From: Halichondria panicea
Taxonomy: Eukaryota; Porifera; Demospongiae; Suberitida; Halichondriidae
Direction of reading: 5' to 3'
DNA: 64,000 bases
Assembly: GCF_963675165.1 (NCBI RefSeq)
Contig: NC_087377.1
Coordinates: 13,388,198-13,452,197 of the forward strand
Below the pieces are notes generated by a model. It was not told the DNA's origin. It saw only the letters and a program-made list of their open reading frames with translations, and ran no database searches. Shown one piece after another: positions 47,353 through 59,630 of the stretch (within the stretch, counting starts at the first letter, position 1; each line of letters begins with the position of its first letter). The position numbers were made by a program, and so were the translations under genes.

Positions 47353-47703
47353 TTATATAGCGGGTATATATTTCGAGGGTATAACTTTCGCGGAATAGCA
47401 GCCTTTCTGCATGCGATATTAAATTTATGTTCGCAGTACATGCTTGATCAGCGAAAACCATGATATACACGCTATATACCGTATAGCGCGAAATTTTCGA
47501 GGCACTTATATTTCGTGGATTGGCCTCTAAAAGCCATTTCGTTGCACAATGTTCGCGGAATGACTGCTAACCGGAAGCCACGCCTTAAATCTTTGCACGT
47601 TATAGCAGGTAATTTAACAATTTTCGTGGACTTATTTTCGTGTAGAATTCTAACCCACGAAATCCGCGAAAATTAAGCCCCTCGAAAATTTTGCGCTATA
47701 CGG
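47353..47703. mobile_element. Two adjacent CCGTATAGCG-family MITEs
   Basis: 47479-47703 has ends CCGTATAGCGCGAAATTTTCG and complement (about 24 bp) with TA on both sides (47477-47478, 47704-47705). Immediately left, about 47353-47476 is a shorter relative starting 'tatagcgggtatatatttcg', closer to the 2222-2652 element. Internal 'cgcggaa' and 'ccacgaaa' words are shared. Confidence 0.72.
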
Positions 47704-48547
47704 TATACGGTATTTTGCTTGCTTCAGACCAGCTCCCCCACACTTTAAAACAATGAATGCACTTAGTGTTTTCAGCCAGATGCTAAAACTATAGTAGCTG
47801 AAGATAAACTAAGTAACCCAACTATATGCCACAAACTGACAATTATCTTCCTATAATAACTATCCCATGAGAATGAACAACAACATGGACACAGCTGCCT
47901 ATAGAGCTATACAAACCAACCTCTATAGCATAAAAATTGTATTACCATGCACCTAACCACATATACCGCTAGAGAAATACCCTTATCACACACACACACC
48001 CTAATTCACATACACATTGTGCAAGCATCCTTTATCACACATCTCACTATACTAACAAATTTGTGCTGCAGAAATAATTATCTGGATTTAGTTTGCCCAA
48101 TTTGCCACTCCATGGATTTACTGCTCAACCAGTCTGCACTCCCCTGGTTTGTGTGACCACCTTTCAGGTCTCCTGAGAGTAGAGCCCTGCACATTCTCAG
48201 CCATGCATGCACATTATAACTATATAGTACCTGTATGTATGTATGAGGAAAAGGGAGAGAGGAACTACAATATGGACTTGTTATCACCATACATTTTAAT
48301 TAACAAACATTGTGAAGTTGTATAAATTATATAGTGGCCATAATTATATATATAAACATGCAGCCATGCATATCATGTATAGTTCCATAGAATAAAGAGA
48401 AATACTGTCATAAGTATAATTATGCAGCCATATAATGCATTGTCGGTCTGCTCAATTACATTCAAGGGTGACTGCTAACCTCATCACATACATGCCACCT
48501 ATTATCACTTGTAGCTGGTAGAGCTAAGACAAGTACCGGTATAATAT
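47704..48547. other. Segmental repeat, no gene
   Basis: 47750-47980 is the uninterrupted counterpart of 26095-26830. 48020-48170 is an inverted counterpart of 25107-25260. Confidence 0.5.
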
Positions 48548-48700
48548 CAGTGGTGTAGGAAGGGGGGGCTCCATGCAGGGGCTGGAGCCCCCCATCTTTC
48601 TATATAGTTTATTATCAATTAAGATTAGTGCATAGATAGCCATACTTTTTCCACTCAAAAAACTAGAGCCCCCTTTGAGAAATTGCTTCCTACGCCACTG
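48548..48700. mobile_element. hAT-like MITE (CAGTGGYGTAGGAAG)
   Basis: CAGTGGTGTAGGAAG at the left and CTTCCTACGCCACTG at the right, 153 bp in total. The interior 'gagcccccc' and 'agagccccc' are also inverted. Confidence 0.75.
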
Positions 48701-48956
48701 AATAATTATTAGTGCATGATGCATGACCTTATTATACCCTCACACTTCATTTATTTACTGCATACATCTAGCCCTTTATCATACACACCCTAATCTATAC
48801 ATATTCACATATGCAGCATCCTTTGTCACATATATATATATACGATATCCCATTATATACGTACACTCCACATGCAAAAATATCACACACACATGCACAT
48901 TGAACCCGGCTTACACATTACCGGTGAAACCTCCTCTGCATGTATACTAAAAGTTT

Positions 48957-49246
48957 TAAGGAATCCCTTCAGGGGAAGTTTAAAAAACTTGCTTATGAAT
49001 TTTTTAAGCTTTTCTATTTAATTTCTATGCTTTCCCCTGAAAGGATTATTATACAGACAGTATATTATAGAAAAGACCATCTATAAATATTATGGTACAA
49101 CATGTGTTGCTAGTGAGCAGTTTCTGGTTCCTGGATGTTATGGATTGTGCAAGAGAGCAGCTCATTATCTAATGAATATTCATGAGCGTACACCCTAAGA
49201 ATTTTTTAAGAACCGTTTCTATACTTTCCCCTGAAGGAATTCCTTA
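48957..49246. mobile_element. MITE with TAAGGAATYCCTTCAGGGG ends
   Basis: Arms of about 50 bp in inverted orientation (TTCAGGGGAA near both ends; GAATTTTTTAAG internally). The interior is non-coding. Confidence 0.7.
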
Positions 49247-49353
49247 GTATCATAATGTTATAGAGCACATTTTTTTGTATAGGAAACACTTGTGAAAGCT
49301 TGTGTTGCAATTTGTTTAAGGTTGACCCAAAATGTTGCATAAAACGCTGTTAT

Positions 49354-49497
49354 TTACATGGCAATTCGTGCCACAAGCAGTTTATTGGCTCTTGTATAAT
49401 TACTAAGTAGATAATGATCTCGGCCTATAATAAAAGGCCCTTGACCACAATATACTACGGGGCCAATAAACAGCTTGTGGCACTCATAGCCATGTAA
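49354..49497. mobile_element. Short inverted-repeat element (ACATGGCAATTCGTGCC)
   Basis: About 35-bp arms: 'ttacatggcaattcgtgcc' with 'cagtttattggc', and the complement at 49465-49497. Confidence 0.7.
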
Positions 49498-52400
49498 TAA
49501 CTATTATATACAACACAACCATGAGTACTGTAACCACTTAGCTATAGGTGGTGTATATTGCATGTGTAGTGCAGTAATGTGGTGCATTAAGGCTTCCTGG
49601 TTTTCTAGCTGCCCACCAGACCCTCCACTCAGAAGCAGCTGCCTTATTGTTTCTTCCGTATGGAATGTCATGTGTGCATGCATATTAATGCTGACCGGAA
49701 AGTTAATGATACATGTAATTATTCACAGCCTTAATTACTGACTATTACGAGAGTCGTGCAGTTGCTGTACAAATTCTCTATTCAACCTTCTTGTACATCT
49801 TTGACTAATAATTATTATTGTGGTAATGAATTTGCTACAAATCCACCAAAATTAGTACCCTAGCTAAAAACAGAGAAAAATTTGAAAACGCTAAAATTAC
49901 TACCCGTCTATATAATAGTAACATTAAGGTATATAAGCTGATGTAGGTAAAGAGTGTTAGCATAAGCTTATAATTATGGACAAGGTGACCACATCTCAGC
50001 ATCACACACAATATTACATTGCTGACTATACATGTATATAATTATAGTGATTCTTACCACAGGCAAATAGGAATGAGCAGTTAATGTGTTCAAAGGCACA
50101 AATTTGCCCAGTATAATTTTATATAGTGGCCAAGATGAAGTGTGCTGCTTTTATAGCTTTCTTTCCCAACCTTTTCGATCCCTCCCTGTTTTTGTGTTTT
50201 GTTTTATTTTATCTAGTGCCTCACAGGGCATAGAAAACATACTGATGCTAACTTCCCCGTTTAAACTACTTGGAAAACTGTCGTCTCTGTTGCACTGTAT
50301 ATAGGGTTAGGGTTAGGGTTAGGGTTAGCCAGTTCTTCACAGGTTATGGTCGATCGAACTACAAAAGCAAATGGCTTTCTCTTTCTTTTCAGATTATGAT
50401 AATTATAAGCTTTCTATACTATAATTATAGATTCACAATTTGAAACCTATAAGAATACCCACCCACCCCCTCCCACCCACACACTTATTATGCATACACC
50501 TCTTATAATGACTTGAATTTGTCGTTATGTACATACATGTCTTAGGCAATAGTTTGAGACTGTAAAATTGATAATGTGATTCTTGCAATAGTATACACAT
50601 GCATTGCTAGTAGCTAGTTGATATAATTATAGCATTATATTGAGAGAGGCTCCATAATACGTATACTGTGACAGAAGCGACTATATAGTGCTGCTTTTCC
50701 TGCTCTATACTCAATTTACTTTGCTAAAATGACCCTTCAGTTAATTGTTGGGATTGGTTTGACACACCACCGTATAACTATGGGAAATATTTGGTGCAGG
50801 ACATCATATACGGAGCGCTAGTTGGCCTAGCTGCTCCTGAATTACAATAATAATTCTGAAGTTCGCAGCCAGTGTTGAGTAGAAATGTGGAAGGATCAAC
50901 TTCCTTACTTGGGAGCTACTCCCCTTCCTAGCTGCACACTGTAAAAATTGATGTGGTTGTCACGCAAGTGCATGCATGACTATAAGGTGGTAAATATCAG
51001 GAAAAAAACTGACATTTGCCACAATAGTCAGCCACTTTGTGTGAAATGTCACTTTTTACGGTGTGGGCCAATGAATACGCTTAAAGTGTTTACAGCCAGA
51101 GACTAAAACCGTTGAAGTGGTATTACAGAACCTTATCACTAAACAGAAACTATAACACAACAGTCATTGCTTCCACCAAAAACTTAATTTCCATAAAGGA
51201 CAAACATCATGGAGTTGTATACACAGATACACCATGCAAACTCATAACTTCCATAAAGTACAGCATCAAGGGTGACTGCTATAAACAGGTTCACTGTACA
51301 ATTGATTACCATGCATCTACAATAAAAATAATTACAACTTTGATAATTATTACCGGTTACACAGATGGTTGGTAGCAGTGTGAGTGAAAAGGTGGACCGG
51401 GAATTATATAAAGTGAGTATACATATTTTCAATGTGAAACCTCTAAGACCACAGCTATATATATACAATTATTGGCTCTAATAGGTGCATGGTTGAAACA
51501 TTACTAGTCAATTTGGTTTAGGAAAACTAATAATATAGAGACAAATTGAAGATAATGTAACCTTATTTTTAATTTCTCAATAAGCGTACATCAACTAATA
51601 GGCGCATATACTGGTTAGCAGCCTAGAGCTAGAAGGCGCATATATAGTTCCAACAACTGGTCTCTACACTTCTTTATAGATGAGAAGTCTCCTTAACTAG
51701 TTGTGTTACTGCTGATATGACTATATACCTCTTGCAGACAACAATCGAGCCAGCTAATGGAGAAGTGTGTGCACATGCATGCGTCATTGAAACGTCATGG
51801 GCGTGGTTATTCTATAAGTGCATCTGGATAATAGCATATATATAGAGGTCTGCTCTTTCTTCAATAATTATAGGCGCATGCCAGATAAACTACATATATA
51901 TACACACCATAATTATTATGGGCTAACCCTATGATGAGCATAACATGGTACAAGACTAACTCACATGCGTATAAAATGAATGGTTTCTACGCAGTTTCAC
52001 TAAATCACTATAATTATGGTCTATAAGATAGAGTCCATGCATGCAGGAACATGCATGCTCAGGTGTCTCTTGAGCATGCATTCTCCTATATCCATGCATG
52101 CAGTGACTTGGAACTGTGTACAGGGAAAGTACACAATTAGAGCAGAAAAATGTCATAATTATTAATCATAATCTATACATTGCTTACTCTACATATCTGT
52201 GGCTAGCTATAGCTGTCAAAAATACCACATGATGGCAATGCACGATTCTGCATGCTAGCTCCAAAACAAGTCAAATGTTATGGTGAAACTAGCTAAACCA
52301 TGAGATTTTGTCTAGTCAGCAATCCCATGCATTTAACCTCTAACTGTTAGGATCAAGATAATTGCATGAAAATCATTAGGGTTACCCTAACCCAAGTCAG

Positions 52401-53110
52401 AAATTTAGGGTATCGAAATAATTATTATTAACCTGAGGCGCGCCGCAGTACCACGGGGTCTGTCTGTTGTTCTCTGTATTCTGAGTCTGCTCCTGGATGC
52501 GATAGCCTCAACACAGCAAGGTAGTAATACAGAGTTTGATGTTAAAGCTTTGTTGCGAATAAAGTGAGCAAAAGCTAAGAAGTTCGAACCTGCATGTTGG
52601 CCTAGATGTACACACGGCTTTGACACAAGGCTGTATAGACTACACTAAACCCCAAATTAATGCCGAGAATTTGTACTTTAGTGCTCTAGTTACCACGTGA
52701 GTGCGTAGCAGGGGTTAGAGTGATTGATGTGTGTGATATTTTCACGATCATTCCCAATAAAGTCATTATGGTAAAAAGTTGTTGTATCCGTTTTACCGCT
52801 GTGCACAACGCACAGGGTGAATGCATAGAATAATTATTTTTTTCTAGTTATGTGTTCAAAGGTGTGTGATCAAGATAATAAAGACAGTTTAAAGGATCAA
52901 ATGACAAAATTTTATAGCATTCGCTATTACTATACGTATCTAACAGCTAGATATAATACACACAGCGAAAGGGACTATAGCTGGCTACTTTAACAATAAT
53001 CTAAGAACAAAAAAGCTATGTATCTAGATTTAAGTGTACATTGCTAACAACTTTTATATATTTGGGTTCCTCAGTTCAGCATAGTTATAAAAGGTTGCAT
53101 TTAGCTAATC
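49498..53110. other. Intergenic: degraded segmental copies and repeats
   Basis: 51060-51440 matches the 26 kb and 44 kb repeat blocks. 51580-51900 is a relative of the 12238 MITE. 51950-52390 and 52850-53110 match 37300-37870 and 38800-39023. 52430-52690 is a lone degraded unit of the 32-36 kb macro-repeat, with its GC-rich cassette. No intact gene. Confidence 0.5.
50302..50328. repeat. Interstitial TTAGGG repeat, about four units
   Basis: TAGGGTTAGGGTTAGGG... in plus orientation, flanked by ordinary sequence on both sides. A two-unit trace is near 58408. Confidence 0.9.
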
Positions 53111-54908
53111 TCAGAGTATCAACGTGAGGAAGACAATGAGCAGGAACGGTAGCAAGCTAGCTTTAAGCATCTTGGAACTTGAACCCGGAGTAGGCCTCAC
53201 TGTCGGCTCAGTTGCTGAGCATACCCTGATATCTTCGGTCGAAAGCGAGCAAGTTTGATACTCTCCGATACAAGCTATCGCATCGAATTCGTATTGAGTG
53301 CATTGAGTAGAGCTATCACTGCTATGAGCAGTACATATACGGCATTCCTGAATGTTTTCTTCAGTATAGGTGCAGTTTGGTATATCATTATCACTTATAG
53401 TAGCCTCAATAAGATAATCGTACTCATACCCCCAGTTATCACTTGTACTATATTGCTGATTCGGTGTTATAAGAGGAAGAAATGGTACCATGTAGTCTTG
53501 CGAATTATGTCCAATATGACCCCTACTGTCGGGTTTGTATTGAGGTATTTCACCAGATGGAAAGCGTTGCATCCAGCTTTCAAGAATTCGATTGATGTTG
53601 CTGTGATGCAGACTAAATACAGGATCATTTACGGCAGATGGTGGAACGCTCATGTGCCCATTTATCCAATCATGAACATTATTATGTAATCGTTGATACA
53701 TTGGTGATACCTGAGGCCCGACACACAAGTCAGAAGTTGAGCATATCAAACTCCAACCTTCCAGTCTACTTCTAAAACTATCTCGTAGACTGCGCTGACC
53801 ATACTTGCCGTTATCACCTGGTGCATCATATTCTGGCGCAGCTATCGCTATTTCAATCTCACGTACATTCGGTAGGTATCCTTTTAAATAAGCATTCCCT
53901 CTTTGAAGCCGATTACTATTCCCTAAATCAGTGATAGGGTCACAAGGAGCCCAATATTGCATACAATTACGCGGATCTTTGTCATTCCAATAAGCATCTA
54001 CTTCCCTTCCAACCTTATCTGTAGTTTTCAGTCTAAATGAGATGTCACAAACTGTTTTCCAATTTAATCCATTTGTAATATCTTGGCGTTCTCTTGATCT
54101 CGTTGGCAATGTACCAAAATATCGTTCATCAAATACCGAAAGGTCATTGCCCTCCCACTTCCAGTATGGTAGGCCAAAACTAGGATTGTCTAGCACTCTT
54201 TGAAGTGCTCTTTCCAAAATCAGCAGATATGTTCTGTGCCAGACTAGAAAATTTGGCCCAGAATGAGCAAAGTCAACATTTATACCGCCATTAAGAACTT
54301 TGCATGCCTCCGAGGCATCTCGGGACACGTAGTTGTGTATGTAGACAAGGAAATCATAAGTAGAAACATTTTGCAGTGTAACTGTGCCAGAAGCAGTTGG
54401 TGGCTCTTCAGTAACAACACTCCAATAACCCATTTCACTCTTTAGCATGAGCATACCGTTCACAACATTTTGCTTTTCAGAATCCAATAGACTGCCAAAA
54501 CTTTTTCTTTGAACGGCTTGTTTTTTCATTCCACAATTTTCTCCTGACCAACCAAACGCACACTCACTGCAATCGACTCCATAGAAGTTTCCTGAACAAT
54601 TACAAACATTTTCAAACACCATGCATCGTCGGCCAAAGATATCTGCTATCAATCGTACTTCCTTTCTCCATAACATTAGATGCCAGAATTGCGACAATTT
54701 CTGGATCAGAACCATTAGATTGACGCTCTGCTTCTGAAGCAACGTTCACACAATCTCCTCTACCATTGCAGTTGTTCGGACAACATACTTTACTCTGGAG
54801 GTTTTCCAGAGTGTTGCAAACTGCCGGGAACTGGGCAAAATTGCACCTTAGAAGGCACAACAAAATAACTAATGCCAGAAGCACGTGAAGGGGATTTAGA
54901 GATGCCAT
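53111..54908 (-). pseudogene. Second tyrosinase-family gene, frameshifted by a 4-bp insertion
   Basis: Close paralogue of the 39024-40790 gene in the same orientation, with matching flanks. The first 97 codons (54908 down to about 54626) encode the signal peptide and start of the cysteine-rich region. An extra GCAT within 54621-54627 (absent from the sister) then shifts the frame, giving a stop one codon later in the original frame. Downstream, the frame from 54621 to 53111 is open and keeps the EGF-like cysteines, CuA (YIHNY; FAHSG; WHRTYLL) and CuB (LHNNVH; LHHSNIN) histidines. The usual Asp after LHHSNI is Asn. The shift suggests recent inactivation; a sequencing error or polymorphism is possible. 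Confidence 0.85.
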
Positions 54909-57076
54909 TTGCCTCGTAAAGCATGCACTTACTTTATAGTTGTAAACGTTTATCTAACTATATATGCAAGCTTATGTGTAATGAATATTGTTACCAAAAG
55001 CTGAATGGGTGTGGTGTGGTGATGACTCAACACTATTGTATACCACGGTACTTTTCGCACATTATATGCGTACAAAAGCACTATTGATTACTATATAATT
55101 ATTATTATTATATAATTATGAACTCAAATCTATAGCTAATTACAAAAATTTCGGTAAGAAATGTGAAAATCGGTACTTAGAACGTTATAATAAATGTTGT
55201 CTTATGAATGTCATTATAATTATGTGTGAGTTACTCCTCCATTCCCAATAAATACTGCATGCACTGTGTATGCTCAGAAATTAATGTGAATGGTTTAGGT
55301 TTCCTATAATTATATCCTCGAGACAATTTAACAGTAGATGTCCACTATTAAGGAAGTTTGTGGTTAATTGAAGCAGGGTTGGTTTTTGGTTAGCAGCTGT
55401 GATGTCAGCAAAACGGTATAGAAAATAGTAGAATGTGCCAGTAGTTTTTGTGTGTATCTCAACAGAGAATGTTGTTGGCATCAAAATGTAGTCCATTTAT
55501 AAGCTAGACATTTGAAAGTAAAGTTTTAATAGCTTAGCTTTCAATTATTAATTTCAGAACAATAAAAAAACTCATAATTATAATCACCTAAATACTTGTA
55601 AATTATAAAGAAGAGATTGTCAGGAAATCTAAATCATTTAACACAAAGTCTGAGAACTTAGCTGTTTAATGTTTAGTGTTTCATTACTCTAACCAATTAT
55701 ACCCACTATCATAATAATTATAACATTCTCACTATTGATCACCACAAACCCACCATAATTATGATGTTTTCATTTTTTACAATTGATAACTACTCACACC
55801 TTTGTAGTTATCTACTCTCTAGGCTGCAAGCACTGTACATCATGTAAACATTTAGACCGTGTTTGTCAGTGACGCATTGTTAAATTGGCCTTTGTGCATG
55901 TGCATATCTTTGACGTTGTGACAGAGATTGGTGTACGGCTCTCTCCCTCCCGCTTTCTTTTTCCATGCATGCACGCTTATAATTTTCAGTGCTTCCTTCG
56001 GCCAATCCTTGCCATTTTCACGTTGCAAATCATAAATGTGCCTGTTTTTTGGAAATTTAAAATAGATCTATCTTCCTACACCACATGCATGCACAGACCG
56101 ACTGTCTGCATGGGTTGATGTTGACTTTACCGGCATTAATTTTATATATCTAGCTTCATCCACCATGCACATGCATGTACCATAATTATGCATGGGTTGC
56201 TGTTGAACTTCCTATGTGATTATCTGCATATAGATCTATACTTAGTAACCATAATTCAATCGTGAAGGTAAATCCTACAGCTTCCCCAACCATATCATTA
56301 TGGACCATCTGGGATGACCAAGGATGTTGTTGAACTTCTCACATAGTTACTCCTATCTGATTTAGATCTACCCATAATTCAGGTAAATCCTACAGCTTCG
56401 CCCATGCACGATGCACATGGACCATCTGCAATAATGCCTGCATGGGCTGTTGTTAGTGACTCTTATCCAAGAGATGGCCAACTTTAAAACTGTCAAAATG
56501 AATTAATTAAAGTTTCTCGGTAGACACAACGTCGTTGCTGTAGTATAGCCACGCCTGCGACGCCAAATAAAAAACACCAAGTCGATTCAAATGGCTCATT
56601 CGCTAAATATAATACCCCCCAATATATAGGCTGTTTGAGTTACACAATTAACCTGGTGCTAGATCTAATACTTCAGTGCATGATTCTAGCAATACTATTA
56701 TAGGCAAGTGCATAAAAAACACTCATATAATTATGGATTATATATTGTATACATGCATGCACTCACTTATATGCTATATACAATAATTATTATAAGGTTT
56801 ATACCACCCTTTATTGTTCCTTAATTGGACCGGGAGTGATCATGCATGTGTTTGAGGCTGATGGTGGAACTCTAACGTCCAGGACCACTCTTATCAACCT
56901 CAGTGAGGTAAAGTCAGTATCTGTACTGCATGCAGCAATGTTACCTGCATGTATACTGCTACCAATTAAAATGGTATTACATGCAGTTGCATGCAATACA
57001 GCAGACAATCTCTGTTGCTGGTGAGTATATTAACACACAGACTTTTGTTGCACATGCTGCTGATTGCATGTATAGG
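54909..57076. other. Intergenic with imperfect direct repeats
   Basis: 56105-56450 contains three or four imperfect 80-140-bp repeats sharing 'gcatgggttgctgttg', 'aaatcctacagctt' and 'atggaccatctg'. Otherwise AT-rich DNA without a recognisable gene. Confidence 0.4.
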
Positions 57077-57277
57077 TAATTCAACCTCTCCATTAAACCC
57101 AAGAATATCATATCCCCCACTCAAAACCAGCTCAGCTCCCTCCTCTATACTGGTGGTGTGTCTGTCAGCTATATCCTCGTCATTTCTCCAACACCTCTCT
57201 CCGGATCACTAGTCACCGTGGAGACCACCTCGGCACCGTTCAATATCTCCAACATTCCCTGTTGGACATGACCATCA
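57077..57277 (+). pseudogene. FN3-like exon remnant
   Basis: One plus frame reads GGVSVSYILVISPTPLSG followed by VTVETTSAPFNISNIP, which has the strand pattern of an FN3 module. It then ends at a stop after CWT. With the Sushi pieces beyond the retrotransposon (62055-62515), it suggests an Ig/FN3/Sushi-type host gene on the plus strand that has been broken up. Confidence 0.4.
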
Positions 57278-57598
57278 GACATGACCATCAGAGTAGTTAA
57301 CTGTGCAATGGCCGTGACAACATGCATGGTGATGATCCGTTCTATTGATTAGTTCATATTATAGTTGTGCTTGTTCCTAATAATTTTGTTTTTCTAATAC
57401 AGTTACCTGCCCCTCCAACCCCAACACCTGCGAACAGAGTGACTATCAATGGTTGTGAAAGACTATATGTTTCTTAGTTGGTTATTGTTTGTGCTTTTGT
57501 TCGTTATTGTACTGTTCATGTATGCCAGGCAAGGATTCTTGCCTTAGCTTGATTATAGCTGTTATAGTGTTAAATAGACTACATTCACTTATTTGGTA

Positions 57599-57856
57599 TG
57601 TTGTGCAATAGTATACGACTGTACACCCAAGGTGTTAATCCCTCTCTCCTACCCTGTAAGATCCCGTCACACCAGTTTTAGAACCTGACAAACAGGAAGT
57701 GTTCAGGAGTGTATAAAAGGACAGTGTGTTAGATTTTGAGTTTTAGTTGTTTTTGTGATGTTAAAGTTTATGCGATGTTGTGGAATTGATGTTGTTAAAT
57801 GAAGATTGTTGAATTGAATTGTGAGAACTTAATAGTCTAGAAGTGGATCTTTTACA
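57599..57856 (+). repeat. Probable 5' LTR of the Ty3/gypsy element
   Basis: Runs from TGTTGTGCAATAG to ...TTTTACA, so it begins TG and ends CA. It contains TATAAAAG at 57712-57719. The primer-binding site follows at once. No matching 3' LTR is present in the window, so ends are inferred. Confidence 0.55.
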
Positions 57857-57858
57857 TT

Positions 57859-57876
57859 TGGTGGCAGCGGTGGGAT
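57859..57876 (+). other. Primer-binding site
   Basis: TGGTGGCAGCGGTGGGAT starts two bases after the LTR. TGG is the expected complement of a tRNA CCA end. The tRNA identity is not decided here. Confidence 0.55.
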
Positions 57877-57926
57877 CCTATTGAGCTAGACGTGCTTGAG
57901 GCTCACTGTAATGGACTGGACAGTTT

Positions 57927-59265
57927 ATGAGTACACGATCTGGGAGAGTCTACAACGCATCTATGGCACAGGACGATGGCAGCATGGAGCGGATTCTACA
58001 GATGCTACTGGAAGAACGACAGTCGCGAGACCAGGAGAATGCTAGACGCGATGCCGAACGAGAGACTGCACATCAGCTGCAGATAAGGCAGATGCATGAG
58101 CAGATGGAAGCCATGCGGGGCTGGATGGAACAAGAGCGAGCTGGCCGAGAAAGCAGATGGAGGTACGGTTGTCGAAGTTATCGGAACGAATGATGTCGGT
58201 GTACGAAGTGCCTGAGGATCAGTGGGTCTTCAAGCTTGCCCCCCAGTTGACAGGAAAGGTGCAACAGGCGTATGCAGCATTGGGTGCGGAAGAGGCAGTT
58301 GACTATCAACGAGTTAAAGAGGCGATTCTGAGACGGTACGATGTTGTAGGCCTGGGCACAGGGTTAGACTTATGACAGCATTCAGCCTAGTCCATGTTTT
58401 GTTTAGGATTAGGGTTAGGGTTGCCCTAGGCCTATAGACAGCACATATATACTTATACTACAAGTGGTTTAGTCACAGTGGGTTGTGGGTTGTGGTTCAT
58501 TATAATGTTTGGCCAATAAAATGTTTTGTAAAAGACAGTTACAGGAAGTTATGTATAGGCTCACAGCACAGGGTTGATTACAGCTTAGCATCAAAATCTT
58601 GTTTAGGGTGAGGGTTATTGGTTGGGTTAATTAATGTTAATTGGGTAAGTAAAATGCATGGCAGAGGGTTACAGTGCCTAATTAACAACAGGCCTGGACT
58701 GAGCGAAGAGTGTTATCGCAGACGATTTCAAACGACCCGAAAAAGCGAGCTAGCAGTGAGGCTAGCAGACCTGGCAAAGAAGTGGATGGCCGGATGCGAG
58801 ACTTTGGAAGAAGTTTTGGACAAGCTGGTTGTTGAACAGTTGTTAGACACTCTGGGGGCATATCTCAAAATCTGGTTGTCGGAGAAGAAGCCCAAGTGTG
58901 GAAACGAAGCTGGAAGCCTGGCAGATGATTATGTGCAGGCGAGACGACGGTGCGATGGTGTGGATCGGGGACGGACAAAGGAGCAGACTGGAGAACCGAG
59001 AAAATGTCACAAGTGTGGAAAGCCTGGACATTTCGCTAGGGTGTGCTCAGAACAGAAGGAAACTTCAGAGAGGCTGAATTCGGACAAGAAGGAGAGCCCT
59101 AAGTTTGAACCCAAAAAGGTAAAATGTTTTAATTGTGGTGTATTGGGGCATATTTCTTCCAGGTGCCCAGAGAAAGGATTTTATTGTGCCGATCAGTTGA
59201 CAAAGCGGTCAAACGGTGGCGGATATTTACTGGGTGCTCGAGAACGATGGTGCATAAGAACCTGA
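57927..59265 (+). pseudogene. gag remnant with SCAN-like region and two CCHC zinc knuckles
   Basis: Starts MSTRSGRVYN with a Glu/Arg-rich coiled-coil-like stretch (57927-58190). It continues in another frame with QWVFKLAPQLTGK...EAILRRYDV (58200-58345), is interrupted by a 334-bp insertion, then resumes with LSEECYRRRFQ...EEVLDKLVVEQLLDTL (58698-58850). This resembles the SCAN-like capsid region known in related elements. CCHC motifs are at 59005-59046 (CHKCGKPGHFARVC) and 59125-59166 (CFNCGVLGHISSRC). Several frames are needed, so it is not functional. Confidence 0.8.
58356..58689. mobile_element. 334-bp insertion inside gag with 8-bp target duplication
   Basis: AGGCCTGG at 58348-58355 is repeated at 58690-58697, exactly bounding the extra sequence between two contiguous parts of the SCAN-like gag region. 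The insert starts GCACAGGGTTAG and contains short TTAGGG-like words. Eight-base duplications are typical of hAT elements, but long inverted repeats are not evident. Confidence 0.65.
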
Positions 59266-59630
59266 TAGATAAGACGAAGTATCTGGAAGGAGAAGCAGTA
59301 ACAATACGATGTGCTCATGGAGACACCGCATTATACCCCTTGGGTGAAGTGGAAATGAAACTGGATAATAGGCCCCTGACAGTTGTGGCAGCAGTGTCCG
59401 AAACATTGCCTACATCAGTGTTGCTGGGAACGAATGTTCCAAATTTGCGTGGACTGTTGCAGGAAAACCCAAGTATCAGACATACAGCTGGCGTGGAAGC
59501 AGTGTATGTGGTGCGAACACGTGGTCAGACCAGACAGGAGGAAGCCGAAGATGCTATGCAACTCCAAAAAGAAAAAGAGAGTGGAGTAAGTACCAAAATG
59601 GTGGATGACGTTGAGACGACAGCTGAGTGA
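59205..59630 (+). pseudogene. Retroviral-type aspartic protease remnant
   Basis: The frame reads IFTGCSRTMVHKNLI, then a beta-rich stretch and ETLPTSVLLGTNVP, as in gypsy proteases. The residue before TG is Phe where the catalytic Asp of the DTG motif is expected, so the active site appears lost. A stop at about 59628 separates it from the integrase part. Confidence 0.65.

Noticed and set aside
50302-50328. Chromosome end
   Set aside because: Only about four TTAGGG units with normal sequence on both sides, so it is interstitial.
54609-54640. An intron at the tyrosinase frameshift
   Set aside because: The sister gene is continuous here and only four bases are extra. There is no room for an intron, so a small insertion is the simplest reading.
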